Source: Prosthecobacter sp.
Lineage (GTDB): Bacteria > Verrucomicrobiota > Verrucomicrobiia > Verrucomicrobiales > Verrucomicrobiaceae
Assembly (NCBI GenBank): GCA_021733925.1
Contig: JAIPJY010000017.1
Coordinates: 1 to 64,000 of the forward strand
Reading direction: 5' to 3'
Length of the DNA stretch: 64,000 nt
Each line of letters starts with the position of its first letter. The stretch's first letter is position 1. This document shows, in pieces, positions 25,895-34,988 of the stretch. The notes beneath the pieces are model-generated. The model was given only the letters and a program-made list of their open reading frames with translations. It searched no databases and was not told the DNA's origin. The position numbers and the translations under genes were made by a program.

Positions 25895-27248
25895 ATTCGG
25901 GACGCTTGCCGTCGTGGAACTGCCAGGTGCCGCAGACGCCAAGACCGAAGCCTTTCTCGCCCATGAGGGTGGAGCGGCGGTTGCAAATTCTGGTGGCATC
26001 GCCGTCACCGTGCCAGTTGAGTGCGGCGGCGAGCGCCTTGGCCGCGGGTTCGTCATCGCATTCGAAGTAGTATACACTGCCGGCAGGCACAGAGAGATGG
26101 GTTGATTTGGGGCCGCCGTCCTGGCGGTCGGGATCGAATTCATTTGGAAGGGCGTAGCCGGTGACCGGGATAGGTTTACCGGTGATGGAGGCGACGAGGG
26201 TGGCGGCGATTGGCTTTCCCTCAGGCACTTTGCGTCGCTTAGCGGCATTCTTGCCCGGTCCGTCTAGGAGTTGAACCTTGCCTGCCGTGTCCACCCAGGA
26301 CGGAAGCCATCCACCTGGGTGGTCACCTATTTTGGGGAAGATGGCTGGCGTTAGCAGGACCCATTTGACCAGATGCTTGCCGGAGGCTGCTTTGAAACCA
26401 GTCTTTATGCCGATGGGCAAGGGCAAGGGCGAGGTGCCACCGCTTTGGCGTATGACGGTGCAGACGCGCTGCTGGCCACCGACAATGACAGGGGTTTGGG
26501 TGCCGCTGTTGGGAAAGACGGCCTTCACAAGGTCGCTATTGCCGTTCTCACCCCGGAAGTCTTTGTCCGGGGCCTCAGCAAAGCAGCCCAGACGCCAGCC
26601 TTCGCGCAGGCGGAGGTAGTGAGCGGAGTAGAAGCGTTCGCCGTCCTGAGTGTTGGTGGCTGGGTCGATACCGATACCGAAGGTGGATTCGGTGTTGGCG
26701 AATTCGGCATCGGATTTGAATAAGATCCTGCCGGTATCGGCATCGCGAGGGGTGGCACCGAGGTAGGCAATCCAGGCATCCGCACTCCACCAAGGCTTGG
26801 GCTGGTCCTTGGTGACTGGCCGGGTGCTGGCGACGGCAAAGTGGAGAGGCTTCGCAAGGCTGGAATGTGAGTGGTCAAGTCCCGTTGCCAGGGGAAGAAG
26901 GGATGGCGTTGTGGCGTCAGGGATGCCGGCATCCAGGGGGCGGGGAAAGAACCATGTGGGTGCTTTTCCGTTTGTGCAGACGGGGAAGGGGCCCGCCGTT
27001 TGGAGGGAGCCAAAAAGACGGCCGTTTTTCTGTCGGTTTTCCTCTGAGTAATCGCGTTTTTGCGACGACCTTCCAGGGACATGCGGGTGGACACCCGTGA
27101 GACCAGCCCGGTGCAAGGCCGCATGCAGGGCCGCGTTGGTCACGGTGGGCAGGGGCCATGCGGCACCATTGCCTGCGAGACTGCCTGACATGGGACGGCC
27201 GTCTTTGAAAAAGAGTACGTCGGCGGGATCGAAAAGCAGGGTGTTCAT
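25893..27248 (-). CDS. cmr3: Type III-B RAMP protein Cmr3
   Basis: 451 residues from the ATG at 27248. The N-terminus TLLFDPADVLFFKDGRPM is the Cmr3 signature ('fkdgRp'). Cmr3 binds Cmr2 and holds the 5' handle of the crRNA. The C-terminal GEKGFGLGVCGTW is the family glycine-rich loop. ATGA overlap with cmr2 shows coupling. Somewhat longer than many Cmr3 proteins (about 350-400), with insertions in the middle. Confidence 0.94.
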   Translation of the reverse strand: MNTLLFDPADVLFFKDGRPMSGSLAGNGAAWPLPTVTNAALHAALHRAGLTGVHPHVPGRSSQKRDYSEENRQKNGRLFGSLQTAGPFPVCTNGKAPTWFFPRPLDAGIPDATTPSLLPLATGLDHSHSSLAKPLHFAVASTRPVTKDQPKPWWSADAWIAYLGATPRDADTGRILFKSDAEFANTESTFGIGIDPATNTQDGERFYSAHYLRLREGWRLGCFAEAPDKDFRGENGNSDLVKAVFPNSGTQTPVIVGGQQRVCTVIRQSGGTSPLPLPIGIKTGFKAASGKHLVKWVLLTPAIFPKIGDHPGGWLPSWVDTAGKVQLLDGPGKNAAKRRKVPEGKPIAATLVASITGKPIPVTGYALPNEFDPDRQDGGPKSTHLSVPAGSVYYFECDDEPAAKALAAALNWHGDGDATRICNRRSTLMGEKGFGLGVCGTWQFHDGKRPE

Positions 27249-28987
27249 GCGATGGCAGACAGTTTGGAGGGTTTGGATTCGGGCCGGGTGCGGTGGGCAA
27301 ATGCAACGGTGGTGCAAAGCCCGATGATGGCGGAGAGAAGGGGTTGTGATTCGGAGTTGATGCCACTCTTTCCTACGGTGGGGACCTTCATCAGATAGGA
27401 ACGCAAGGGGACGGAAAGTTGCTGGGCGGCATCCATGGATCCCTGGCGTTCAGCAGCGAAGACAAACTCCTTGTGTATGATGTCGGAGGCAGCGAAGTCC
27501 TCGACGTCCTTCAGGGTTCCGGCTTCTTTAGAAAGGCCGCTGTGTGCGATGAGGTAGGGCTCGAGCATCTGACAGACACGGTAGGGAAACTTGGTGGTGA
27601 GTTGGTTCGTATCGAGCAAAGAGGTGATTCTCTCGTAAAGTTCGACGCCGCCGGAATCCCATCGCGATCCCCACTCGCTGATTTCTCCGGAGCGCTTCAT
27701 CAGGGTGACGGAAAAGGCAGGGCGACCGACGGTGTTCTTGGCGCGTTTCTCGGCCTTTTGAGCGGCGCGGATGAGATCCTGCAACGGGGCGTGGACGTGT
27801 GCAATGACGATGCCGGCGGAGGCATCGGGTGTGGTGCACTGTTTGTCTTTGATGCTCTCGGTGGAGGCACGGAAAGCTGTGCGCAGGGCCTTTGCGCAGT
27901 CGAGGGCCGCATCGGCGGGAACGAGGGCGACAACGTCGTCGCCGCCAGCATAAACAAGGAAGCCGTTGTGGTCGGTTTCGACGATCTTGCGGGCATTATT
28001 CAAAGCAAAGTCGCTCAGAGAATCACTGAGGTTTTGGTGGTGCTTGTGCAAGTCGGTGCCTGGGGAAAGATCCCTGCCATCCACCCATTTGCCAATGGAG
28101 TCGCCGTCGAAGGCGATGGCGGCGACGTATTTGTCGCCGCTGTAAAGTTCAGTGCTGCGAGTATCGTCGAGTTCGGCAGAGCGGGCTGCGATGGCAGGGA
28201 TGGAGCGAATGACGAAATCGTCAGTTCCAGTCTTTAGTCCGTTCTTTCGAAGATGGGTGATATGCCAGACGCGTTTGATGAGGGTGATCGCTCCGACATG
28301 GTCATCGTGTTTGAAGAGGGAGGCAATTTCTCCACCCCGCTTTTGCATGGCCGAGGAAAACCCCGGGCCTCCGCAAAGCGCTTCCTCCCTGCCGCTGAGG
28401 CTGTCCTTTTCTGCACCGACACGCCATTGGCCGCCGCCGGCGGCTTTGAAATCGCGGGTTTGGCGGACGGAATCAAGATGCCAGCCATTATCCCGGTAGG
28501 CTTCGGCGTAGTCACGGCCATTGATGGGGGTGATCTGCCAGGCAATAGATAGGTGTTGGGCTACTTGTAGGTCGAAGATGGCTTTTTTTTCCGGATTGAT
28601 GCAAAGCTCCCCAGCTATGCTCCAGACGGAATGTGCGATATTACTCCACTCCGCTTCGACGGCCATTTTGACTTTTTCGGCGATCCCGAGGGCATCGGTC
28701 GCCAACACTTCTGCGACGAAGAGATTGGGTAAATTCGGCGTGAGAAGATCCTTCTGCAACCTGCCAGACAATTCCTTCCACAAACCGGGATTGCCGAGGA
28801 GCGGCTGCCCATCGGCATTGGGAAAGATTAGATGTCCGCCGTCAGCGATGAGCTTGCGGATGCCGGCTGCTACCAACCAACTGAGCATATAGCTGCCGCT
28901 CCACAAATCGCGGGTGCTCCGCGCTTGAGAAATGAAATCTTGAACAGGTCCAATTTGAAATTTTAAAAGCGCGTAGGCAGAGGACAT
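27245..28987 (-). CDS. cmr2: Cas10/Cmr2, GGDD cyclase without HD domain
   Basis: 580 residues, much shorter than the usual 700-900. The protein starts directly in the first palm-like domain (YALLKFQIGPVQDFISQARS). There is no N-terminal HD nuclease domain. The cyclase signature LVYAGGDDVVALVPADAAL has GGDD at residues 348-351, and AFDGDSIGKW at about 292-301 is the matching metal-site block. It is therefore predicted to make cyclic oligoadenylates when target RNA is bound but not to cut ssDNA by HD. It is first in the cmr cluster, with an operator-like motif 59 bases upstream. Confidence 0.97.
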   Translation of the reverse strand: MSSAYALLKFQIGPVQDFISQARSTRDLWSGSYMLSWLVAAGIRKLIADGGHLIFPNADGQPLLGNPGLWKELSGRLQKDLLTPNLPNLFVAEVLATDALGIAEKVKMAVEAEWSNIAHSVWSIAGELCINPEKKAIFDLQVAQHLSIAWQITPINGRDYAEAYRDNGWHLDSVRQTRDFKAAGGGQWRVGAEKDSLSGREEALCGGPGFSSAMQKRGGEIASLFKHDDHVGAITLIKRVWHITHLRKNGLKTGTDDFVIRSIPAIAARSAELDDTRSTELYSGDKYVAAIAFDGDSIGKWVDGRDLSPGTDLHKHHQNLSDSLSDFALNNARKIVETDHNGFLVYAGGDDVVALVPADAALDCAKALRTAFRASTESIKDKQCTTPDASAGIVIAHVHAPLQDLIRAAQKAEKRAKNTVGRPAFSVTLMKRSGEISEWGSRWDSGGVELYERITSLLDTNQLTTKFPYRVCQMLEPYLIAHSGLSKEAGTLKDVEDFAASDIIHKEFVFAAERQGSMDAAQQLSVPLRSYLMKVPTVGKSGINSESQPLLSAIIGLCTTVAFAHRTRPESKPSKLSAIA

Positions 28988-29046
28988 AGATGTAGTTTTA
29001 TTGAGGAATCCATTAGGAGCACAAGATGTATTTAATGGAAACGCAC

Positions 29047-29063
29047 GGACGTCCGCGGATGTT
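29047..29063 (-). promoter_or_regulatory. Operator-like motif, cmr2 copy
   Basis: On the + strand GGACGTCCGCGGATGTT, 59 bases before the cmr2 start. On the coding strand it is followed downstream by AT-rich sequence with TAAATACATCTT-like stretches that could be a -10 region. Confidence 0.6.
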
Positions 29064-29384
29064 CTTTAAATTGGCTCAGTATTCAGATTGCCCACACTCA
29101 GCGCTAATCGAATAACCCAAGCAGACGATTGCCGAATGTTGGGCATGTCCACGTGCTGATATTCCACATCCTACTGAAGGTTAGGACGAGAATTCCTGCT
29201 CGTTCAGGAGTGAGATTGAGCGCCGCATGGCTCACGGGGAAACCGAGCCGAACACGTTCTACGACCAGATGAGCCTGATCCCCGACGCACCGTCCTACCT
29301 CGTTCACGCCTAGCTCGACGTTCGCCGCTGTTATGTCTTGCCCGAAATTTGCCCCCAGGCGTGAGTTTTGGTAACTAACTTGAA
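29064..29384. other. Intergenic region between cmr locus and SOS operon
   Basis: No supported gene. On the + strand a short frame ending at a TAG near 29312 reads MAHGETEPNTFYDQMSLIPD and on to SYLVHA, which looks like the tail of a lost gene. Divergent promoters for cmr2 and the SOS operon must lie in this stretch. Confidence 0.4.
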
Positions 29385-29402
29385 ACTGTTCTAAAGAACA
29401 GT
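29385..29402 (+). promoter_or_regulatory. LexA box (Verrucomicrobia type)
   Basis: ACTGTTCTAAAGAACAGT, two perfect 8-base arms around AA. It contains TGTTC-N4-GAACA, the 14-bp palindrome known as the Verrucomicrobia LexA-binding motif. It ends 12 bases before the start of the UmuD-like gene, so repression of the whole cassette by LexA and induction by DNA damage are expected. Confidence 0.9.
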
Positions 29403-29414
29403 ATTTGGTGCACC

Positions 29415-29867
29415 ATGCTCTTCACAGACTTGCACCACAATTTGAATCTCCTTTGGCTATTCCATGCCCGCTCGTGGATTCGCCATCAGATCCCGTTTCT
29501 GGGCAGCATCATCGCGGGCAGGCCTGAGGTTCAAGAGGGGCGGGTGGAAGGCTGTATGGACATAGACTCCGCCACCCTGCAACTGCCCAAGAACGCCCGC
29601 ACCTTTGCTCTGAAGGTCCGGGGAGACTCCATGCGGAACGCTGCCATTCTGGAGGGTGACATTGTCATCATGAAGTTACGGGAGACGAAGCATGGCGACA
29701 TCGTGGCGGCGTTGATCGACGGCGAGACGACTCTGAAGCGTTTCGTTGTGCAAGGCGGCATGCCTTACCTCCGGGCCTCGAATCCGAAGTGCCCTGACCT
29801 CATTCCGGCGCGGGAGCTGGTCATTCAGGGTGTGCTCATCGCGCTTCTGAGGCTTTCCAAGAGTTGA
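29415..29867 (+). CDS. UmuD/LexA-like S24 self-cleaving protein
   Basis: 150 residues with the S24 peptidase layout: an Ala34-Gly35 cleavage site in SIIAGRPE, the catalytic Ser72 in RGDSM and Lys108 in TLKRF. No helix-turn-helix is present, so it is closer to UmuD than to LexA. UmuD-type proteins are cut in RecA-dependent fashion and then assist an error-prone polymerase. It is followed 6 bases later by the polymerase fusion and preceded by a LexA box. Confidence 0.9.
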   Translation: MLFTDLHHNLNLLWLFHARSWIRHQIPFLGSIIAGRPEVQEGRVEGCMDIDSATLQLPKNARTFALKVRGDSMRNAAILEGDIVIMKLRETKHGDIVAALIDGETTLKRFVVQGGMPYLRASNPKCPDLIPARELVIQGVLIALLRLSKS

Positions 29868-29873
29868 TGCCCC

Positions 29874-32800
29874 ATGATTCTTCACTTCGATGCGGATGCG
29901 TTCTTCGCTTCCGTGGAACAGGCCGCTGATACCAAGTTGCGGGGCCGCCCGGTGGCGGTTGGTGGCGAGCGGCGGGGCATCATCGCCTCCGCGAGCTATG
30001 AGGCACGAAAGATGGGCATCTACACGCCCATGCCCACCGCGAGGGCGAGGAAGCTCTGCCCCAGCCTGATAGTCCTGCCCTGTGACTTCGACAAGTATGA
30101 GCGATTCTCGCACCTGATGTTTTCGTATGCCTATGATTTCACGCCCCTCGTGGAGCTGGCTTCCATCGACGAATGTTACCTCGATCTTAACGGCGCACGG
30201 CAAACCAAAGCCGGCGAGACGGCTGCGAAAATGCAGAAGGCCATCGCGCAGAGTTTGAAGTTGTCCGTGTCTGTCGGTGTCGGCTCCAACAAGCTCGTGT
30301 CGCAGATCGCCAGCAAGCTGCGCAAGCCGCATTGCTTCATCGAAGTGGCTCCAGGGTTTGAGCAGGGCTTTCTCTGGCCGCTGGAAAACAAGTGGCTGCC
30401 TCAGGTCGGCCCCCACCTGGCCTCCAAACTCAACACCGCCGGCCTGCGCAATGTCGAGCACATTGCCCGCACTCCAGTGGATGAGCTTTCGTTGCTGGTG
30501 GGCAGTGGTGCTCCTGCCCTCCATGACTACGCTCTCGGCAACGATCTCCGCCCCGTGGTCTGCGACGCACCCGCCGCGAAAAGCTATGGCGAGCAGGAAA
30601 CCTTCAACCAAGACACCACGGACACCGTCTTCATCATCGCCCGCCTGCGTGCCATGGCGGACACGCTCATGCGGCGCGTGCGTGAGGACGGTAAAAGCAT
30701 CCGCACCGTGACGCTGCGCCTGCGCTACAACGACATGGACGAGGTGACACGCTCGGCCAGTCTGGATGAGCCGACCGACCTTGAGCACGATCTTTATCCG
30801 CTCCTGCAAGCCATGCTCACCCGTGCGTGGGAGCGCCGCGTCAGCGTGCGTCTCATCGGCCTGCGCTTCACCAAGGTGTATGAGACGGGTTTCTGCAATG
30901 TGCTGCCGCTGGAGCAGTCCGACATGAAGCGCGAGCGCCTGCACACGCTCTCCCTCATTGTGGATGATCTGCGCCGAGGCCACCGCAGCATTATGCGGGG
31001 GCATGATCTCTGGCTCTCGCAGCATCGGCAGGCACCCCGGCAAACTTTGCCCAAGCCGCATCTCATCACCGATCCCAGCGCCACCACCACAAACCGTGTC
31101 CTGCGCGAGCGTCCCGGCTCTGCCACAGGCCCGCAGATCATCACCCGCCATCCGGCAGGTCTCGCCGCGCCTGCGCTCAATGTGAAGAGCTGTTTCAGCT
31201 TCCTCGATTCCACTCTCACCATTCCGGCCATCATCGCAGCCGCCGCAGCACATGACATGCCTGCGGTGGCGATCACGGACAAGAACCTCCACGCCGCCGT
31301 ACCCTTTTTCCAGGCCGCCATCGCCGCCGGGATCAAGCCCATCATCGGCGCGGAGCTGTGCTGCGATAAAAAGCCGGTGCTGGCCTATGTGCAGAACGTG
31401 CGGGGCTACCAGAATCTCTGCCGCCTGCTCTCGTTCAACAACGATGCCTGCATCACTCCGGCGCAGATGCACGAGCACCGCGAGGGCTTGATCCTCCATG
31501 CCGCCGACAGTGCTGAAGTGGCAGTGCCGGAGATTCGTTATCACAAAGCGGAGGACAAGGTGTTCTTCGACATCGTGCAGAGCATGAAGACGCTCACGTT
31601 GCTGCATGAAAAGCACGCGAAGAAACGGCGCGGTGACTTCGCCTTCCATCCGCCGGCGGAATGGCCGTATTCAGCCGCCGCCATGCAGGCCGCTCAGAAC
31701 ATCGCCGCGCAGTGCGAGTTTGCCTTCGATTTCAAAACCCTGCGCTTCCCGCGCTATACACCCGCCGATGGTAGCACGCCTACGGCCATGCTCTATCGAC
31801 TTGCGCATGACGGTCTTCGTGGGCGCTATGGAAGCAAGGCGAAGCAGCACGAGGGGCAGTTGCGCGAAGAGCTGTCCATCATCGCGGAGGTTGGTTACGA
31901 GGAGTACTTCCTCACCGTCTGGCACCTGCTCCAGGAATGTGCGGGGCAGGGGATCGGCTGGATCACCCGTGGCAGTGCGGCGGATTCGCTTGTGTGCTAC
32001 GCGCTCGGCATCAGCAACGTCTGCCCCATTCGCTTTGAGCTGTACTTCAAACGCTTCCTCAACCGCGACCGCATGGCGTTGCAAAAGTTGCCGGACATCG
32101 ACATCGACTTTGCGCATGATCGCAAAGACGATGTGGTGCGCCTGCTGCTGGACCGCTACGGCCCCGAGCACGCCGCCATCGTCGGCGGGTTCAACACCTT
32201 CCAGGCACGTTCTGCGTTTGGAGATGTCGCCAAGGTTCTCGGTGTTGCCGAGAACGAAATCCGCCGTTTGACCGAACACATGCCATGGTCGGATGCCCGC
32301 CACGCCGCCGATGCCGTGGCGCTCTCCCGCGAGTGCGACCATACTGCCTGGCAGGAGGAGCCGCTGCGCACGGCTTTGCTCATGGCCGGGATGCTCGATG
32401 GTTTCCCGCGCTACGCCAAGATGCACCCCTGCGGCGTGGTGCTTTCGCGTGACCCTATCCGTGATCAAACGCCCACCTTCATCAGCTCCAAAGGCTGGCC
32501 TACCACGCACTTTGACATGGATGCCGTGGAAGCCGTCGGCTTGATCAAGCTCGACATTCTTGCGCAGGGCGGTCTGGCCGTGCTAAGGGACACCCAGGCC
32601 GCCTTGCAGTCAGGGGGACTGGCGCTTGATCTTTCAACTCTCGAAGTCGGCAGCCGTGGCGGCACCGAGCAGCCCACCCGCGCTGAGCCGGTGGAGCCGT
32701 GGAGTGATCCCGGCCTCTGGCAAATGATCGCCAGCGGGAATGCACGCGGGGTGCACCACATCGAAAGTCCCGCCATGACAAGTCTCGCCTGCATGGCCGA

Positions 32801-34145
32801 TGTGCGAGACATCGACCGCCTTGTGGCCATTGTCTCTGTCATCCGTCCCGGTGCTGCCAATGGCCTCAAGAAAGCGCAGTTTGCCCGCCGGGCGCAGGGG
32901 CTTGAACCCGTGGACTACACGCACGACAGCCTTGCCACGGTGCTGCGCTCAACCTTCGGCGTCGTGGCTTATGAGGAGCACATCCTGCAGATCTGCGAGG
33001 CCTTTGCCGGACTACCCCCTGGCCGCGCCGATGTGCTACGCCGCGCCCTGGTCAAACAGGACAAGGCCAAGATCAGCGAGGTGAAAGCCGAGTTCATGCA
33101 GGCGGCCAAAGAGCGCCGGCGTGATGTCCGCAGCACCGCCTATGTCTGGGACTTGGTGGCCGGGTTTCAAGGCTATGCCTTCTGCCGGGCGCACAGCACC
33201 GCCTATGCCGTGGAGGCTTATCAGGGAGCCTATGCCAAGCATTACCACCCCGCCGAGTTCATGGCGGGAGTGCTCACCAACGGCAAAGGGTTTTACTCTG
33301 CCCTGGTCTATACGCTGGAGTGCCGCCGCCTCGGCATCGGCTTCCTCCCTCCTGACGTGAACATCCTCAGCGAGGCCTTCACCGTGGAAGCGAACAGCGT
33401 CCACCACGGCACGCCCTCCCCACCTTTGGGTAAAGCCATTCGTGTGCCCCTGCGATGCATTAAAGGCCTCTCAGACGGCACTCTCGCCCGCTGGCGCAGT
33501 GAACGTGCCCGCGCTGCATTCACCAGCGTGCGCGACTTCTGTGAGCGTGTCCGCCCCGAAGGACCCGAGGCGCTGAACCTCATCCGCGCCGGCGGGTTTG
33601 ATTCCCTGGGCAGTTCCCGCACGGAGCAGTTCTGGCGCTGCCTGCACAGCTCGCGTGACGTGAATGCCGGGGCCGACTGGCTCTTTCACACCGCCCGCGA
33701 AGACGACATCCGCGCCACCTTCCGTGAAGAGCCGAGCACACTGCAAAAGCTTCAGCATGAACTGGAACTCTTCGGCTACACCGTCAGCGGACATCCGTTG
33801 GACCTGCACCCGCAGGTGGCATGGCAGACCTATTGCCCGATTGCCGAACTCCACCGTTACCCAAATCAGCGTGTCACGGTCTGCGGTCTCATCATCGTCA
33901 GCCGCTCCCATTTGCAGGAGAACGGCCAGCCCATGAAGTTCATTTCCATCTGTGACAGGACAGGCATCGTCGAATGCGAAATCTTCGCTGCCGCCCATCG
34001 GGTTTATGGCCTCAATACTGTCCGCTATCCCGTCGTGCAGATCACAGGCGAGGTGAAGCCGTTCGATAATGGGCAAGGCTACACGCTGGACGTGCTGAGG
34101 GTGGAGAAGGCGAGAGCGCAAATTCCGAGTGCATCGCAGCCATGA
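29874..34145 (+). CDS. Fusion of Y-family polymerase (DinB/UmuC-like) and DnaE-type polymerase
   Basis: 1423 residues in one open frame. About residues 1-395 are a Y-family translesion polymerase: metal ligands in LHFDADAFFASVEQ (Asp6, Asp8) and SIDECYLD (Asp99, Glu100). A Pro-rich linker (about 385-432) leads to a C-family polymerase with a PHP domain from about 434, PDIDIDF at about 741 and GLIKLDILAQGG at about 892, supplying the three catalytic Asp of DnaE. A helix-hairpin-helix region and an OB fold (QRVTVCGLIIVSRSHLQENG) close the protein. The PHP start (LNVKSCFSFLDS) lacks the usual HxH, so its metal site and any proofreading are probably lost, as in DnaE2-type enzymes. It likely makes a one-chain SOS mutasome. 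Confidence 0.95.
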   Translation: MILHFDADAFFASVEQAADTKLRGRPVAVGGERRGIIASASYEARKMGIYTPMPTARARKLCPSLIVLPCDFDKYERFSHLMFSYAYDFTPLVELASIDECYLDLNGARQTKAGETAAKMQKAIAQSLKLSVSVGVGSNKLVSQIASKLRKPHCFIEVAPGFEQGFLWPLENKWLPQVGPHLASKLNTAGLRNVEHIARTPVDELSLLVGSGAPALHDYALGNDLRPVVCDAPAAKSYGEQETFNQDTTDTVFIIARLRAMADTLMRRVREDGKSIRTVTLRLRYNDMDEVTRSASLDEPTDLEHDLYPLLQAMLTRAWERRVSVRLIGLRFTKVYETGFCNVLPLEQSDMKRERLHTLSLIVDDLRRGHRSIMRGHDLWLSQHRQAPRQTLPKPHLITDPSATTTNRVLRERPGSATGPQIITRHPAGLAAPALNVKSCFSFLDSTLTIPAIIAAAAAHDMPAVAITDKNLHAAVPFFQAAIAAGIKPIIGAELCCDKKPVLAYVQNVRGYQNLCRLLSFNNDACITPAQMHEHREGLILHAADSAEVAVPEIRYHKAEDKVFFDIVQSMKTLTLLHEKHAKKRRGDFAFHPPAEWPYSAAAMQAAQNIAAQCEFAFDFKTLRFPRYTPADGSTPTAMLYRLAHDGLRGRYGSKAKQHEGQLREELSIIAEVGYEEYFLTVWHLLQECAGQGIGWITRGSAADSLVCYALGISNVCPIRFELYFKRFLNRDRMALQKLPDIDIDFAHDRKDDVVRLLLDRYGPEHAAIVGGFNTFQARSAFGDVAKVLGVAENEIRRLTEHMPWSDARHAADAVALSRECDHTAWQEEPLRTALLMAGMLDGFPRYAKMHPCGVVLSRDPIRDQTPTFISSKGWPTTHFDMDAVEAVGLIKLDILAQGGLAVLRDTQAALQSGGLALDLSTLEVGSRGGTEQPTRAEPVEPWSDPGLWQMIASGNARGVHHIESPAMTSLACMADVRDIDRLVAIVSVIRPGAANGLKKAQFARRAQGLEPVDYTHDSLATVLRSTFGVVAYEEHILQICEAFAGLPPGRADVLRRALVKQDKAKISEVKAEFMQAAKERRRDVRSTAYVWDLVAGFQGYAFCRAHSTAYAVEAYQGAYAKHYHPAEFMAGVLTNGKGFYSALVYTLECRRLGIGFLPPDVNILSEAFTVEANSVHHGTPSPPLGKAIRVPLRCIKGLSDGTLARWRSERARAAFTSVRDFCERVRPEGPEALNLIRAGGFDSLGSSRTEQFWRCLHSSRDVNAGADWLFHTAREDDIRATFREEPSTLQKLQHELELFGYTVSGHPLDLHPQVAWQTYCPIAELHRYPNQRVTVCGLIIVSRSHLQENGQPMKFISICDRTGIVECEIFAAAHRVYGLNTVRYPVVQITGEVKPFDNGQGYTLDVLRVEKARAQIPSASQP

Positions 34146-34954
34146 GTGAGGAAACCGCGCCCACCGCATCGCCTCGGCAGCTTAAGCTCTTCCATTTGGA
34201 AAGCCCGCTGACGCTGCGCTTTGGAAGCGAGTTCTTCCGCACTCTGCCGCAGTCGCCCGGAGTCTATTTTTTCTATGACGGCGAAGGCCAGTTGCTCTAC
34301 ATCGGTCAATCCTCGGATCTCCGCGCACGCATCGGCAGCTACCGACACGTTACGCCCGAAAGGCATCCCAAGCGCACGCTTCGGCTGGTGTCTCAGGTCG
34401 CAGTCATCGACGTACAAACATGCAATACCGCAGCGGAGGCGGTCGAACTCGAACGCATTTTGCTGCTGGCACATCGCCCACCTTTTAATCGTGCGGGCGT
34501 CTGGCTGGGTGATCCTTGGTGGCTCTCTATGAATGTTGAGGTCGGTGGCCTGACGCTCAGCCTTCAGCGGGAGGCCAGTCCGGGCGGCCTGGGGCCATTG
34601 CCAAGGGCTTCCCGCCACCTTATGGGCACGATTGTTCGCAATTTGCTGCGGATTGCCAACCCGACCTGGAAGTTGAGCGACTTTCCCAGCGGCCTCATGG
34701 CGCCCGCTCTGCCGCTGGAGTGCCGAATTCCAGCGTCCTGCCCCTCTGAGCTGGTCCAAATGCTCACCGCCGCACTTGCAGGCGATGTGGAGGGCCTTCT
34801 AGCCAATCTGAGGACGCTTCCCCCGCCAGTCACCCTCACCGAGCAGGAGTTTTGGCAGGAAGAACTCGAAAGGCTGGAAAAATTGAAGACACCGCGTCCT
34901 TCGGAGGTTTCCTTTTTGCGGCCCCGCCAGATGTCGGATGAGCAATTAGGTTGA
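34142..34954 (+). CDS. GIY-YIG nuclease-domain protein (UvrC/Cho-like)
   Basis: 270 residues. An N-terminal GIY-YIG domain is visible: SPGVYFFYDGEGQLLYIGQSSDLRARIGSYR, with later conserved Glu in AEAVELERILLLAHRPPFN. UvrC and Cho use this domain for the 3' incision in nucleotide excision repair. No UvrC C-terminal nuclease or helix-hairpin-helix follows, so it is Cho-like in plan. The ATGA overlap with the polymerase fusion makes it part of the SOS operon. Confidence 0.9.
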   Translation: MSEETAPTASPRQLKLFHLESPLTLRFGSEFFRTLPQSPGVYFFYDGEGQLLYIGQSSDLRARIGSYRHVTPERHPKRTLRLVSQVAVIDVQTCNTAAEAVELERILLLAHRPPFNRAGVWLGDPWWLSMNVEVGGLTLSLQREASPGGLGPLPRASRHLMGTIVRNLLRIANPTWKLSDFPSGLMAPALPLECRIPASCPSELVQMLTAALAGDVEGLLANLRTLPPPVTLTEQEFWQEELERLEKLKTPRPSEVSFLRPRQMSDEQLG

Positions 34955-34988
34955 ATGGTGTTCGTGTGGGAGGAAGTTGCCCCTCAGA

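Noticed and set aside
29104-29307. Small minus frame between cmr2 and the SOS operon
   Set aside because: No features; the opposite strand looks like a short gene relic, and the region must hold promoters.
29676-31649. 657-residue antisense frame under the polymerase fusion
   Set aside because: Shadow of a highly GC-biased gene on the other strand; no motif, and the sense frame has all polymerase motifs.
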